From the NCBI RefSeq assembly GCF_944324995.1, contig NZ_CALUYL010000001.1, forward strand, positions 186,001-250,000: DNA of 64,000 nucleotides. The letters are read 5' to 3'. The position numbers and the translations under genes are program-made. The notes under the pieces are model-generated. The model made no database searches and was not told where the DNA came from. It was given only the letters and a program-made list of their open reading frames with translations. The stretch is from an uncultured Mailhella sp. GTDB taxonomy: Bacteria > Desulfobacterota > Desulfovibrionia > Desulfovibrionales > Desulfovibrionaceae. Positions 43,354 to 51,552 of this stretch are shown here, one piece after another. The first letter of the stretch is position 1, and each line of letters begins with the position of its first letter.

Positions 43354-45087
43354 ATGGCTGCACCCATTGTCTATACTACGGATGTTCTTGTCGTCGGCGG
43401 CGGCTTTTCCGGTTCCTGGGCGGCTCTCAGCGCGGCGGCCGCGGCCAGGGACGTGCTCATTGTGGACAAGGCCGCCCGCGACTGGCGCGGTCTCGGCATG
43501 ATGAGCGGCGGCGACATGATCGTCATGCAGCCGGAATTCAAGGTGGAAGACCTGCTCGACGAAATGGTCTATTACTACGACGGCCTCTGCGATCAGCCGC
43601 TCGTGCGCAAGATTCTCGAACATTCCTACGACCGCTTCTGCGATCTCGAACGCTGGGGTCACATCTTCGCCCGCGACGAAAAGGGGAATCTGCGCGCCGT
43701 GGTACAGCGCGGCCTCAAGTACATGCGCTATTACCTGTATCACCCCTACGGCAAGGGCGGGCCCCACACCTGCAACACGCTGTACGATCAGCTCGCCCTG
43801 CGCGGCGTACGCCGCATCTCCAACATTCAGATAGTGAAGCTCATCAAGCGTTCCGGCCGCGTGGTCGGCGCGGCCGGATTCCACACCCGCAGCGGTCTGC
43901 CCTGCGTCATCAAGGCCGGAGCCGTCATTCTCTGCACCAACACGGGCGGCTTCAAGATGTCGTATCTCAGCAACACCTCCGCCGGCGAAGGCGCGCTGCT
44001 CGGCTATGAGGCCGGAGCCACGTTCCAGAACATGGAATTTCTCCAGAACTGGACCTGCCCCATGGCCTTCGCCTGGGAAGGACAGACCGGCATGCTGCCC
44101 TACGGCGCCCGCTTCGTGAACAGCAAGGGCGAAGACTTCATGAAGAAGTATTCCCCGCTGCGCGGCGCCAAGTCCGACCCGCACTACAACATTCGCGGCA
44201 TGGTGCTCGAAACCCGCGCGGGCAACGGCCCCACCTACTTCGACACCAGCACCATGTCGGCGGAAGGCGTGGAAGTCATGACTCCCACCGGCGGCTGGAT
44301 GCTGCTCAACGCCGAAAAGCTCAAGAAGCTCGGCATTGACTTCTTCCACCAGAAAACGGAATGGATGCCTCAGTTTCAGTACATCTTCGGCGGCATGAAG
44401 ACCGACCTCGACTGCCGCACCGGCGTGCCCGGCCTGTTTGCCGCCGGACGCGCAAGCAGCCTGCACACGGGCGTGTACATGGGCGGCTGGGACACCTGCA
44501 TGACCAGCACCACCGGCTGCTTTGCCGGCGAAGCTGCCGCCGCCGAAGCCATGAGTGTGGCGCACGACGACTTCGACGCCGCCGAAGCGCTGGAGGAAAT
44601 CGCGCCCGTCACCTCGCTCGTCGGTCGTCCGGGCATTCCTCCCAAGGACGTGGTGCGCTCCATTCAGGAGCTCATGGTTCCCGCCGACGTGTCCGTGCTC
44701 AAGACCGGGCAGGGACTCAACCGCGCGCTGCATCAGCTGGCGCACATCCAGAACGACTACATTCCCGACATGACGGCCCAGGATCCCCATTACCTCATGA
44801 AGCTCATGGAAGCCCGCGGCATGGCGCTCGTGGCCGAAATGTACCTGCGCGCCTCGCTCGCCCGCAAGGAATCGCGCTGCGGCCACTTCCGCGAAGACTA
44901 TCCGCTGCGCGCCGGAGCGCCGGAATGGATTCGTCTGAGCCGCGGAGAAAACGGCATGAACATTGAATTCGTTCCCGTGCCCTGCGGCAGGGAAGGCTAT
45001 CCCGTAAAGCCCTACCGCTACTACATGGACGACTTCGACTACCCCGATCAGCCTCACAGCGCGGAACAAAACGCCGCGGAGGCCTAG
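43354..45087 (+). CDS. Fumarate reductase-like FAD flavoprotein
   Basis: 577 residues. The FAD motif is VLVVGGGFSGSWAALSAAAA and a C-terminal FAD segment is GLFAAGRASSLHTGVYMGG. Overall it belongs to the fumarate reductase/succinate dehydrogenase flavoprotein superfamily, without signal peptide or heme sites. It resembles neither AprA-like protein of loci B and C closely (no RSGSGATGNDH). Electrons probably come from the GltD-like protein encoded one base upstream. The ATG follows GGAGG. Likely role: cytoplasmic reduction of an unsaturated carboxylic acid imported by the DASS protein downstream. Substrate unknown. Confidence 0.85.
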   Translation: MAAPIVYTTDVLVVGGGFSGSWAALSAAAAARDVLIVDKAARDWRGLGMMSGGDMIVMQPEFKVEDLLDEMVYYYDGLCDQPLVRKILEHSYDRFCDLERWGHIFARDEKGNLRAVVQRGLKYMRYYLYHPYGKGGPHTCNTLYDQLALRGVRRISNIQIVKLIKRSGRVVGAAGFHTRSGLPCVIKAGAVILCTNTGGFKMSYLSNTSAGEGALLGYEAGATFQNMEFLQNWTCPMAFAWEGQTGMLPYGARFVNSKGEDFMKKYSPLRGAKSDPHYNIRGMVLETRAGNGPTYFDTSTMSAEGVEVMTPTGGWMLLNAEKLKKLGIDFFHQKTEWMPQFQYIFGGMKTDLDCRTGVPGLFAAGRASSLHTGVYMGGWDTCMTSTTGCFAGEAAAAEAMSVAHDDFDAAEALEEIAPVTSLVGRPGIPPKDVVRSIQELMVPADVSVLKTGQGLNRALHQLAHIQNDYIPDMTAQDPHYLMKLMEARGMALVAEMYLRASLARKESRCGHFREDYPLRAGAPEWIRLSRGENGMNIEFVPVPCGREGYPVKPYRYYMDDFDYPDQPHSAEQNAAEA

Positions 45088-45108
45088 GCGTCCGTTACGG
45101 AACCTGCC

Positions 45109-45137
45109 GGCGGGGCGGATGCCGACGCCGCCCCGCC
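45109..45137 (+). repeat. Intercistronic hairpin in locus D
   Basis: GGCGGGGCGG and CCGCCCCGCC form a perfect 10-bp stem with a 9-nt loop between the flavoprotein and DASS genes. No T-run follows. Confidence 0.55.
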
Positions 45138-45171
45138 GTCCACTTCATCCATCATTGCCACTCGGAGGTGC

Positions 45172-46590
45172 ATGATGACGCTTCCTTCCTTCAGCGATCC
45201 CGTCTTCCGCCGTCAGGCGACCGGATGCCTCATTTCTCTGCTTGCGTACTGCGTGATTCTTCTGCTGCCCACGCCGGACGGCCTCAGTCCTGCGGGAAAG
45301 AAATCCCTGGCTCTCATGATTTCGGCCATCATCGTATGGGTGTTCGACGCCCTTCCGCTGGCCATGTCTTGTACTCTTTTTCTCTTTTTGCAGGCAGTGC
45401 TCGGCACGGTGTCGCTGGACGACGCGCTTCATCGCTTTGCCATTCCGCCGGTGTTCTTCTGCTTCGCCATGTTCTGCATCGTGGTGGCGTTTCAGAATTC
45501 CGGGCTCACCAGACGCATCGTGCTCTGGACGAGCATGAAGTCGAAGGGCAAGCCGGGACGGCTCCTTTTTCTGCTCATGATGATGAGCGGCATGCTCTCC
45601 ACCATTCTGGCCGACGTGCCCGTGGTGGCCATGATGTTCCCCGTGGCGCTGTTCCTGCTCGAAAAGAACGAATGCGTGCCCGGAAAGAGTTCCTTCGGCA
45701 AGGCCGTCATGCTCGGCCTGCCCCTTGCCTGCCTCATCGGCGGCGTAGGCACCCCGGCCGGAAGCGGCACCAACATTCTTACCATGAACATGCTCGCCTC
45801 CACCGCCGGCGTGCAGATATCGTTCTTCGAATGGTCGGCCATCGGCATGCCCATGGCGCTTTTGCTCATTCCCGTGGCGTGGTGGGCCGTCATGAAGATT
45901 TATCCGCCGGAACTGACCTCCCTCGCGGGCATGGAACAGCTCTGCGAAGACTATGAATGCCTCGGCCCGCTCGGACGCAGGGAAAAGCTGTACATCGTGC
46001 TTCTGGCCTTCAACCTTCTGCTCTGGTGCACCACGGGCATTCACGGGCTCTCCCTGCCCGCAGCCGCCGTGCTCGGCAGCATGCTCTTCGCCCTGCCCGG
46101 CGTCTCCCTCATAAGCTGGGAGCAGGACAAGCACAAAATAGGCTGGGACATTCTCTTCCTCGTGGGCGCGGCGAACTCCCTCGGCGTAGCCCTGTGGCAG
46201 AACGGCGCGGCCACCTGGATTGCCGACACCTTCCTCAGCGGCATGAGCGCCCTGCCTCTCGTGGCGGTCATCGCCCTCGTGTCGCTGTTCACCATCCTCA
46301 TTCATCTGGTCATTCCGGTGAACACCCCCATCGTGGGCGTCATTCTTCCGCCGGTGGCGGCCATTGCCGCAGCCATGGGCATCAACCCCGCCCTGCTGGC
46401 CCTGCCCCTCGGCTTCAGCGTTTCCGCAGCCGTGCTGCTGCCCCTCGACTCCGTCTCCCTCGTCACCTATCAGGCCGGATACTACAAGATGACCGACATG
46501 TTCAAACCGGGCATCATCATCTCGGCGGCCTGGGTTGTCATCACCGTGGCCGTCATGTACCTTATCGCCAGACCTCTCGGTCTGATGTAG
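45172..46590 (+). CDS. DASS/SLC13-family anion symporter, locus D
   Basis: 472 residues in the inner membrane with the DASS pattern: LADVPVVAMMFPVALFL, GGVGTPAGSGTNILTMNML, GWDILFLVGAANSLGVAL and IPVNTPIVGVILPPVAAI. Shorter than and only distantly similar to the locus C transporter. It imports an organic anion with sodium. The ATG pair follows CGGAGG; I use the first, at 45172. Its position after the flavoprotein points to import of that enzyme's substrate. Confidence 0.9.
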   Translation: MMTLPSFSDPVFRRQATGCLISLLAYCVILLLPTPDGLSPAGKKSLALMISAIIVWVFDALPLAMSCTLFLFLQAVLGTVSLDDALHRFAIPPVFFCFAMFCIVVAFQNSGLTRRIVLWTSMKSKGKPGRLLFLLMMMSGMLSTILADVPVVAMMFPVALFLLEKNECVPGKSSFGKAVMLGLPLACLIGGVGTPAGSGTNILTMNMLASTAGVQISFFEWSAIGMPMALLLIPVAWWAVMKIYPPELTSLAGMEQLCEDYECLGPLGRREKLYIVLLAFNLLLWCTTGIHGLSLPAAAVLGSMLFALPGVSLISWEQDKHKIGWDILFLVGAANSLGVALWQNGAATWIADTFLSGMSALPLVAVIALVSLFTILIHLVIPVNTPIVGVILPPVAAIAAAMGINPALLALPLGFSVSAAVLLPLDSVSLVTYQAGYYKMTDMFKPGIIISAAWVVITVAVMYLIARPLGLM

Positions 46591-46596
46591 CCCTTC

Positions 46597-46622
46597 GGCC
46601 GTTCCCGGCAGCGGGAACGGCC
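46597..46622 (+). terminator. Hairpin between DASS and CRP genes
   Basis: GGCCGTTCCCG and CGGGAACGGCC form a perfect 11-bp stem with a 4-nt loop, followed only by TTGCC. Weak terminator or processing hairpin. Confidence 0.55.
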
Positions 46623-46666
46623 TTGCCATATTCCGGCATGTTCCCGTGCCGCGCATCGGAGAACTT

Positions 46667-47362
46667 ATGCCTTCCGTTCCCGAATCCGCCATTCTCACCG
46701 CTACGATTCCGGGCATCAATCAAATGTGGGCGCAGCTGCTTTTTCTCGCCGCAAAGCAGGAACACGCCAGAGGAACCTATCTGTACCTGTACGACGACCC
46801 GGAACACAGCTTCTACTTTCTGGAAAAAGGCCGCGTCACCATACTGCACGGCGCAACCAACGGACAGGTGCAGAACATGCTCTACATGCAGCCGGGAACC
46901 CTGCTCAACGTGGCTCACGCGCTCGGCAGCTCCATGACCCGTTTTCTCGACTCCGGCTGTCAGTTCTTCTGCCTCACGGACGTCGTGCTCTGGAAGTTTC
47001 CGGGCTCTCTGCTGCACGATCAGGACTTCATCCGCAGCCATCCGGCCTTCATCGAGAACCTCATGTCCTCCATCGGCCTCAAGCTGCTGCTCATGCACAA
47101 CACCCTCTCCAACTCCGGCACCGGAAACACACTCTCAAAGCTCTGCCGCTTCTGCCTCAACATGTCGCAGGCCAGCGGCAACGCCCGGGAACTTTCGCCC
47201 GGCATCTCCCAGACGGAACTGGCCAACCTGCTCGGCGTTCACCGCATTTCCCTGCTGCGCGTCATCCAGAAGCTCAAGCACGACGGCGTGCTTCAGGAAC
47301 TCACCAGAGACCGGCTCATCATAAAAGATCCGGAGAAGCTGCGCGCTCTCGCCATGCAGTAG
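46667..47362 (+). CDS. CRP/FNR-family transcriptional regulator
   Basis: 231 residues. A cyclic-nucleotide-binding-like beta-roll (~20-115: YFLEKGRVTILHG, MQPGTLLNVAHALG) is followed by a long dimerisation helix and a Crp-type helix-turn-helix (~175-215: SQTELANLLGVHRISLLRVI). The cysteines present do not form the N-terminal FNR cluster motif. The start at 46667 follows CGGAGAA; another ATG at 46646 lacks a good site. It is probably the dedicated regulator of locus D, sensing a small ligand, and the GCAAC-N5-GTTGC dyads upstream of 41733 are candidate sites. Confidence 0.87.
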   Translation: MPSVPESAILTATIPGINQMWAQLLFLAAKQEHARGTYLYLYDDPEHSFYFLEKGRVTILHGATNGQVQNMLYMQPGTLLNVAHALGSSMTRFLDSGCQFFCLTDVVLWKFPGSLLHDQDFIRSHPAFIENLMSSIGLKLLLMHNTLSNSGTGNTLSKLCRFCLNMSQASGNARELSPGISQTELANLLGVHRISLLRVIQKLKHDGVLQELTRDRLIIKDPEKLRALAMQ

Positions 47363-47386
47363 CTCCCGGACGCGGCAAAAGCGCAC

Positions 47387-47417
47387 AAAAAAAGCGGGGA
47401 TCGCTCCCCGCTTTTTT
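47387..47417. terminator. Bidirectional terminator after locus D
   Basis: AAAAAAAGCGGGG and CCCCGCTTTTTT flank a short loop, a strong stem for both convergent genes. Confidence 0.9.
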
Positions 47418-47437
47418 CATCCGTTTCAAACGCGGAA

Positions 47438-48301
47438 CTACATGTCTATGCCCATCCAGGTTTTGGCGGCCCAGCCGATGAAGAAGGAAATGGCCGCCAC
47501 GCCGAAGCTGATGGAAAGCATTTCCACGAACTGCGGACGGAAGGCTTCGCGACGCACCACCGCCACGAAGAAGGTGAACAGGCAGATGATGCAGCCTGCG
47601 TTGAACAGGCAGAACAGCAGCGCCAGGTACGGCGAGGAAAACACCCCGTACGGCAGAAGCAGCAGCGCCACGGTAATCATGTAGGCAATGCCGGTATAGA
47701 CGGCAGCCTTGAGCGGATGCTTTTCCCCGGGCTCGGCCTTCTTGGAAAGGTATTCCGAGGCGGCCATGGACAGCGTGGCCGACACGCCGGTGATGAAGCC
47801 CGCAAGGCCCACCGTGTCGTTGCTGCCGAGAGCGAGCGTAAAGCCCGCCAGCGCGCCGGTCAGTTCCACCAGCGCGTCGTTGAGGCCGAGCACCATGCTG
47901 CCGATGTACTTGAGGCGCTCTTCATCCACCATTTCGGCCAGACGGCGTTCGTGAATCTCTTCCTCTTCCATGATGCCTTTGGCTTCCGGCACGTCCTCAA
48001 TGAGTCCGGCATAGCGCTTTCCCGCGCCGTCTTCGCCCGACTCCAGCAAGTTGATGACGAAGGTCAATCCGAAAATCCAGCCCAGCACGCCGTAGAAAAA
48101 CACCTTGAGACGTTTGGCTTCCGCCTTCTTGCCCGTGTAGCGGCTCCACACCTCGCAGTGACGCGCCTCGTCCGCGGCCATGCGGCGAAGCACTTCGCCG
48201 TTTTCTCCGCCCACGCGTCGCGCAAGTCTGGTGTAGATTTCACTGTCGGTCTTTTCATTGATCTGCATCTCTTCCAAAAGCTGAAGCGTACTTTCCCTCA
48301 T
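47438..48301 (-). CDS. Ferritin-like/VIT1 (CCC1) fusion membrane protein
   Basis: 287 residues. The N-terminal ~125 residues look like a rubrerythrin/ferritin-like domain with metal-ligand motifs DEARHCEVW and EEEIHERRL. The C-terminal ~160 residues are a VIT1/CCC1-type transporter (GLNDALVELTGALAGFTLAL, TGVSATLSMAASEYLSKKAE) with about five membrane helices. Such fusions (compare MbfA) export iron or manganese after sensing or oxidation by the ferritin domain. The ATG follows GGGGGA. Divergent from fhs. Confidence 0.87.
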   Translation of the reverse strand: MRESTLQLLEEMQINEKTDSEIYTRLARRVGGENGEVLRRMAADEARHCEVWSRYTGKKAEAKRLKVFFYGVLGWIFGLTFVINLLESGEDGAGKRYAGLIEDVPEAKGIMEEEEIHERRLAEMVDEERLKYIGSMVLGLNDALVELTGALAGFTLALGSNDTVGLAGFITGVSATLSMAASEYLSKKAEPGEKHPLKAAVYTGIAYMITVALLLLPYGVFSSPYLALLFCLFNAGCIICLFTFFVAVVRREAFRPQFVEMLSISFGVAAISFFIGWAAKTWMGIDM

Positions 48302-48507
48302 GTGTCCCCCTTATGGCGTTTCGCCGTCATGTTGTGCCTCTCCGTGATACGCCAGGCCCGGCACGCTGGCAACCGACCCCGGCTCCCTGCGGCCGACCGC
48401 TCGCCCTTCCGCATGACTCCCGCCTCTGCGGAAGGAAAAAGCGCTTGTGATAAACGAGGGCACGCCGTATAAATACGGACGAACCCCCAACACAAGGAGA
48501 ACGGACA

Positions 48508-50274
48508 ATGGCTCTGGATCCCAAGCAGCACGCGGACTGGGAAATCGCCCAGGACGCGGAATCCCGCATGAAAGACATTTACCAGATCGGCAGAGAGCTG
48601 GGCCTTGAAGACAAGGAACTGCTCCCCTATGGCCACGTCATGGGCAAGGTGGACTATCAGTCCGTGCTCTCCCGCCTGGCCGACCGTCCCAACGGTAAGT
48701 ATGTCGATGTGACGGCCATCACCCCGACTCCTTTCGGGGAAGGCAAGTCCACCACCACCATCGGCCTCGTGCAGGGCCTCGCCAAACGCGGCCGCAAGGT
48801 TTCCGCGGCCATCCGTCAGCCTTCCGGCGGCCCCACCATGGGCACCAAGGGCTCCGCGGCGGGCGGCGGTCTTTCGCAGTGCATTCCCCTCACCCAGTAT
48901 TCCCTGGGCTTCACCGGCGACATCAACGCCGTCACCAACGCCCACAACCTGGCCATGGTGGCGCTCACTGCCCGCATGCAGCACGAACGCAACTACGACG
49001 ACGAAAAGCTGCTCCGTCTGTCCGGTCAGCCCCGTCTGAACATCGATCCCACCAACGTGCGCATGAACTGGGTCATCGACTTCTGCTGTCAGGCCCTGCG
49101 CAACGTGGTCATCGGCATGGGCGGCAAGTCCGACGGCTTCATGATGTCCTCCCACTTCGACATTTCCGTGTCTTCCGAAGTCATGGCCATTCTTTCCGTG
49201 GCCCGCGACCTCAAGGACATGCGCGAACGCCTCGGCCGCATCATCGTGGCCTACGACCGGGCGGGCAAGCCCGTGACCACCGAAGATCTGCAGGTGGCGG
49301 GCGCCATGGCCGCCTGGATGATCGACGCCATCAAGCCCAACCTCATCCAGACCATCGAAGGCCAGCCCGTGTTCGTTCACGCGGGCCCCTTTGCCAACAT
49401 CGCCCTCGGCCAGAGCTCCGTCATCGCCGACCGCCTGGGCCTCAAGCTCTCCGAATACCACGTCACGGAATCCGGCTTCGGCGCGGACATCGGCTACGAA
49501 AAGTTCTGGAACCTCAAGTGCCACTACAGCGGCCTCGCTCCGGACGCGGCCGTGCTCGTGGCCACCGTGCGCGCGCTCAAGAGCCACGGCGGCGCTCCCC
49601 TGCCCAGACCCGGACGCGCCCTTCCCGAAGAATATCGTCAGGAAAACGTGGGCTTCGTGGAAAAGGGCTGCTGCAACCTGCTGCATCATATCCGCACCAT
49701 CAAGAAGTCCGGCACCTCTCCGGTGGTGTGCATCAACGCCTTCGTCACCGACACGCCCGCGGAAATCGCCCGCATCCGTGAAATCTGCGAAGCCGAAGGC
49801 GCGCGAGTGGCCGTTTCCACGCACTGGGAGCACGGCGGAGAAGGCGCGCTCGAACTTGCCGACGCCGTCATGGACGCCTGCAACGAAAAAACCGACTTCC
49901 GTCCGCTCTACGACTGGAACGCTCCCTTCAAGGAACGCATTGAAAAGATCGCCCGCGACGTGTACGGCGCCGACGGCGTGGACTACAGCCCCGAAGCCGA
50001 AAGCCGCCTCGCCGAAATGCAGGCCCGTTCCGACGCCGCAGAGCTCGGCGTGTGCATGGTGAAGACGCAGTACTCCCTCTCCGACAACCCCGACCTCAAG
50101 GGCGAACCTTCCGGCTGGCGTCTCAAGATCCGCGACGTGCTGCTCTACGGCGGCGCGGGCCTCGTGGTTCCCGTTTCCGGCAAGATTTCGCTCATGCCCG
50201 GCACCGGTTCCAATCCCGCCTTCCGCCGCGTGGACGTGGACACCGAAACCGGTCAGGTTCACGGCATCTTCTGA
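48508..50274 (+). CDS. fhs: Formate--tetrahydrofolate ligase
   Basis: 588 residues, slightly longer than the usual ~557. It contains the ATP-binding loop TPFGEGKSTTTIGL (~72-85), the family signature around TMGTKGSAAGGG, and FTGDINAVTNAHNL. It makes 10-formyl-THF from formate, THF and ATP in the cytoplasm, feeding one-carbon metabolism. The ATG follows AAGGAG. Monocistronic with a terminator just after. The gene is very GC-rich with strongly biased codons, in keeping with high expression. Confidence 0.97.
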   Translation: MALDPKQHADWEIAQDAESRMKDIYQIGRELGLEDKELLPYGHVMGKVDYQSVLSRLADRPNGKYVDVTAITPTPFGEGKSTTTIGLVQGLAKRGRKVSAAIRQPSGGPTMGTKGSAAGGGLSQCIPLTQYSLGFTGDINAVTNAHNLAMVALTARMQHERNYDDEKLLRLSGQPRLNIDPTNVRMNWVIDFCCQALRNVVIGMGGKSDGFMMSSHFDISVSSEVMAILSVARDLKDMRERLGRIIVAYDRAGKPVTTEDLQVAGAMAAWMIDAIKPNLIQTIEGQPVFVHAGPFANIALGQSSVIADRLGLKLSEYHVTESGFGADIGYEKFWNLKCHYSGLAPDAAVLVATVRALKSHGGAPLPRPGRALPEEYRQENVGFVEKGCCNLLHHIRTIKKSGTSPVVCINAFVTDTPAEIARIREICEAEGARVAVSTHWEHGGEGALELADAVMDACNEKTDFRPLYDWNAPFKERIEKIARDVYGADGVDYSPEAESRLAEMQARSDAAELGVCMVKTQYSLSDNPDLKGEPSGWRLKIRDVLLYGGAGLVVPVSGKISLMPGTGSNPAFRRVDVDTETGQVHGIF

Positions 50275-50322
50275 TAATTTCCGCAGAGCGGGGGCGGGCG
50301 TTTCGCCGTCCCCGCGCAACGC

Positions 50323-50355
50323 AAAGGCGTCCGGATCAGGCATCCGGACGCCTTT
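50323..50355. terminator. Bidirectional terminator between fhs and TSUP genes
   Basis: AAAGGCGTCCGGAT and ATCCGGACGCCTTT form a 14-bp stem with a 5-nt loop. Confidence 0.85.
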
Positions 50356-50382
50356 GTCGTTAAAAGCAGGAGCAGCCTGTGG

Positions 50383-51117
50383 TCAGGCCTGAAAGGCGCG
50401 CACAAAAAGCATGACGGCGGAAACCGCAAGCATGGCCAGCACCAGACGGCGGAAAATGCCGGGATTGATGCGGCGGATCACGGGAATGCTCGCCAGCACG
50501 CCCGCCACGGTGCAGGGCACGGCCCACACGGCGTAGTGCATGATCTGCGGCGTGTAAAGACCGCTGCGCCACTGCACGAGCACAAGACACACCATGCTCA
50601 GGGCGGCCATGGAGTTCAGCACGGAAAGCGTGGTTTCCTTGCTCCAGCCGCGCATCACGGCGTACATGGCCAGCACGGGCCCGCCCATGCTGGTGGAGCT
50701 CAGCAGAATGCCGGAGACCACGCCTATCGGCACAATGCTCCACACCGGAATACGGAACGCGCCGCGCATGCGGCCGGACACGGCCTGCCAGAGAAGAAAC
50801 AGCACCAGAATGACGCCGCAGGCCAGCAGAATGACCTTCACCGGAGCCACCCTGAGCACGGCCATGCCGATGGGAATGCCCGCAAGGCCGCTCACAAAGG
50901 CCAGCGCGAATTCCAGCTTCGGCAGATCGCGATGATAAAAAAGCGCGATGGTCACGGTGATGGCCGTGCCCACAAGACAACCGAACACGATGGCGTCCTT
51001 GGCATCCATGGCCAGGGTCATGAGCGGCACGGCGAAGAGATTGCCCCCGAACGAGGTCACGCCGTTGACGAATCCCGCCAGAAACCAGACGACATTGATA
51101 TAGAGATCAGTAAGCAT
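50383..51117 (-). CDS. TSUP-family (TauE/SafE-like) anion exporter
   Basis: 244 residues in the inner membrane with about eight hydrophobic segments in two repeats. GFVNGVTSFGGNLFAVPLM near the N-terminus and SSTSMGGPVLAMYAVM in the second half are the family's paired signatures. Members export sulfite, sulfoacetate or related anions. Monocistronic, convergent with fhs and sharing its terminator. Substrate not predictable. Confidence 0.88.
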   Translation of the reverse strand: MLTDLYINVVWFLAGFVNGVTSFGGNLFAVPLMTLAMDAKDAIVFGCLVGTAITVTIALFYHRDLPKLEFALAFVSGLAGIPIGMAVLRVAPVKVILLACGVILVLFLLWQAVSGRMRGAFRIPVWSIVPIGVVSGILLSSTSMGGPVLAMYAVMRGWSKETTLSVLNSMAALSMVCLVLVQWRSGLYTPQIMHYAVWAVPCTVAGVLASIPVIRRINPGIFRRLVLAMLAVSAVMLFVRAFQA

Positions 51118-51552
51118 GAATCCGCCCCCTCGGACTGCGGTATTCTTCTGGTCTTAGAGCACAACGGCCTTTTCTGTAAAGGGAGGAAGCTCCGGGCCCG
51201 ACTGCGGAGAAAAAAAACGACGCCCCCTCTCCCGGGACATCGGACGAGTCCCGGATCTTTTTTCTTTATTGACAAATTTGTTCATTTTCAGCGCTTCCCG
51301 ACACACGCAGAAGAACGCGCAAATAGCCTTGCTGTGCAATAAATTGCAATATTTTTCACACAGTAGTCATTCTTCTATATTTTGCTTGCTATATTTGATT
51401 TCCCGATGATATCAACATAAATGTAAATCAGAGCATCGTCACGTTCACCATAACCCTTTTTGCGTCCGCAGCCGGCGTTCTGGTGCGGCCTTCCTTCAGG
51501 AGGAAAAGGTCAAGCATGCTCTAACAACCTGAAATGGCGAGGAGTTGTCACC
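51118..51552. other. Divergent intergenic region between TSUP and AGCS genes
   Basis: 435 bp, AT-rich around 51330-51430. No riboswitch resembling the one at 15156 was found. A two-codon frame (ATG CTC TAA, 51516-51524) sits 12 nt after an AGGAGG just upstream of the AGCS gene. No firm promoter was assigned. Confidence 0.55.

Noticed and set aside
51118..51552. A second glycine riboswitch upstream of the AGCS gene at 51553
   Set aside because: The conserved core elements of the aptamer at 15156 were looked for and not found.
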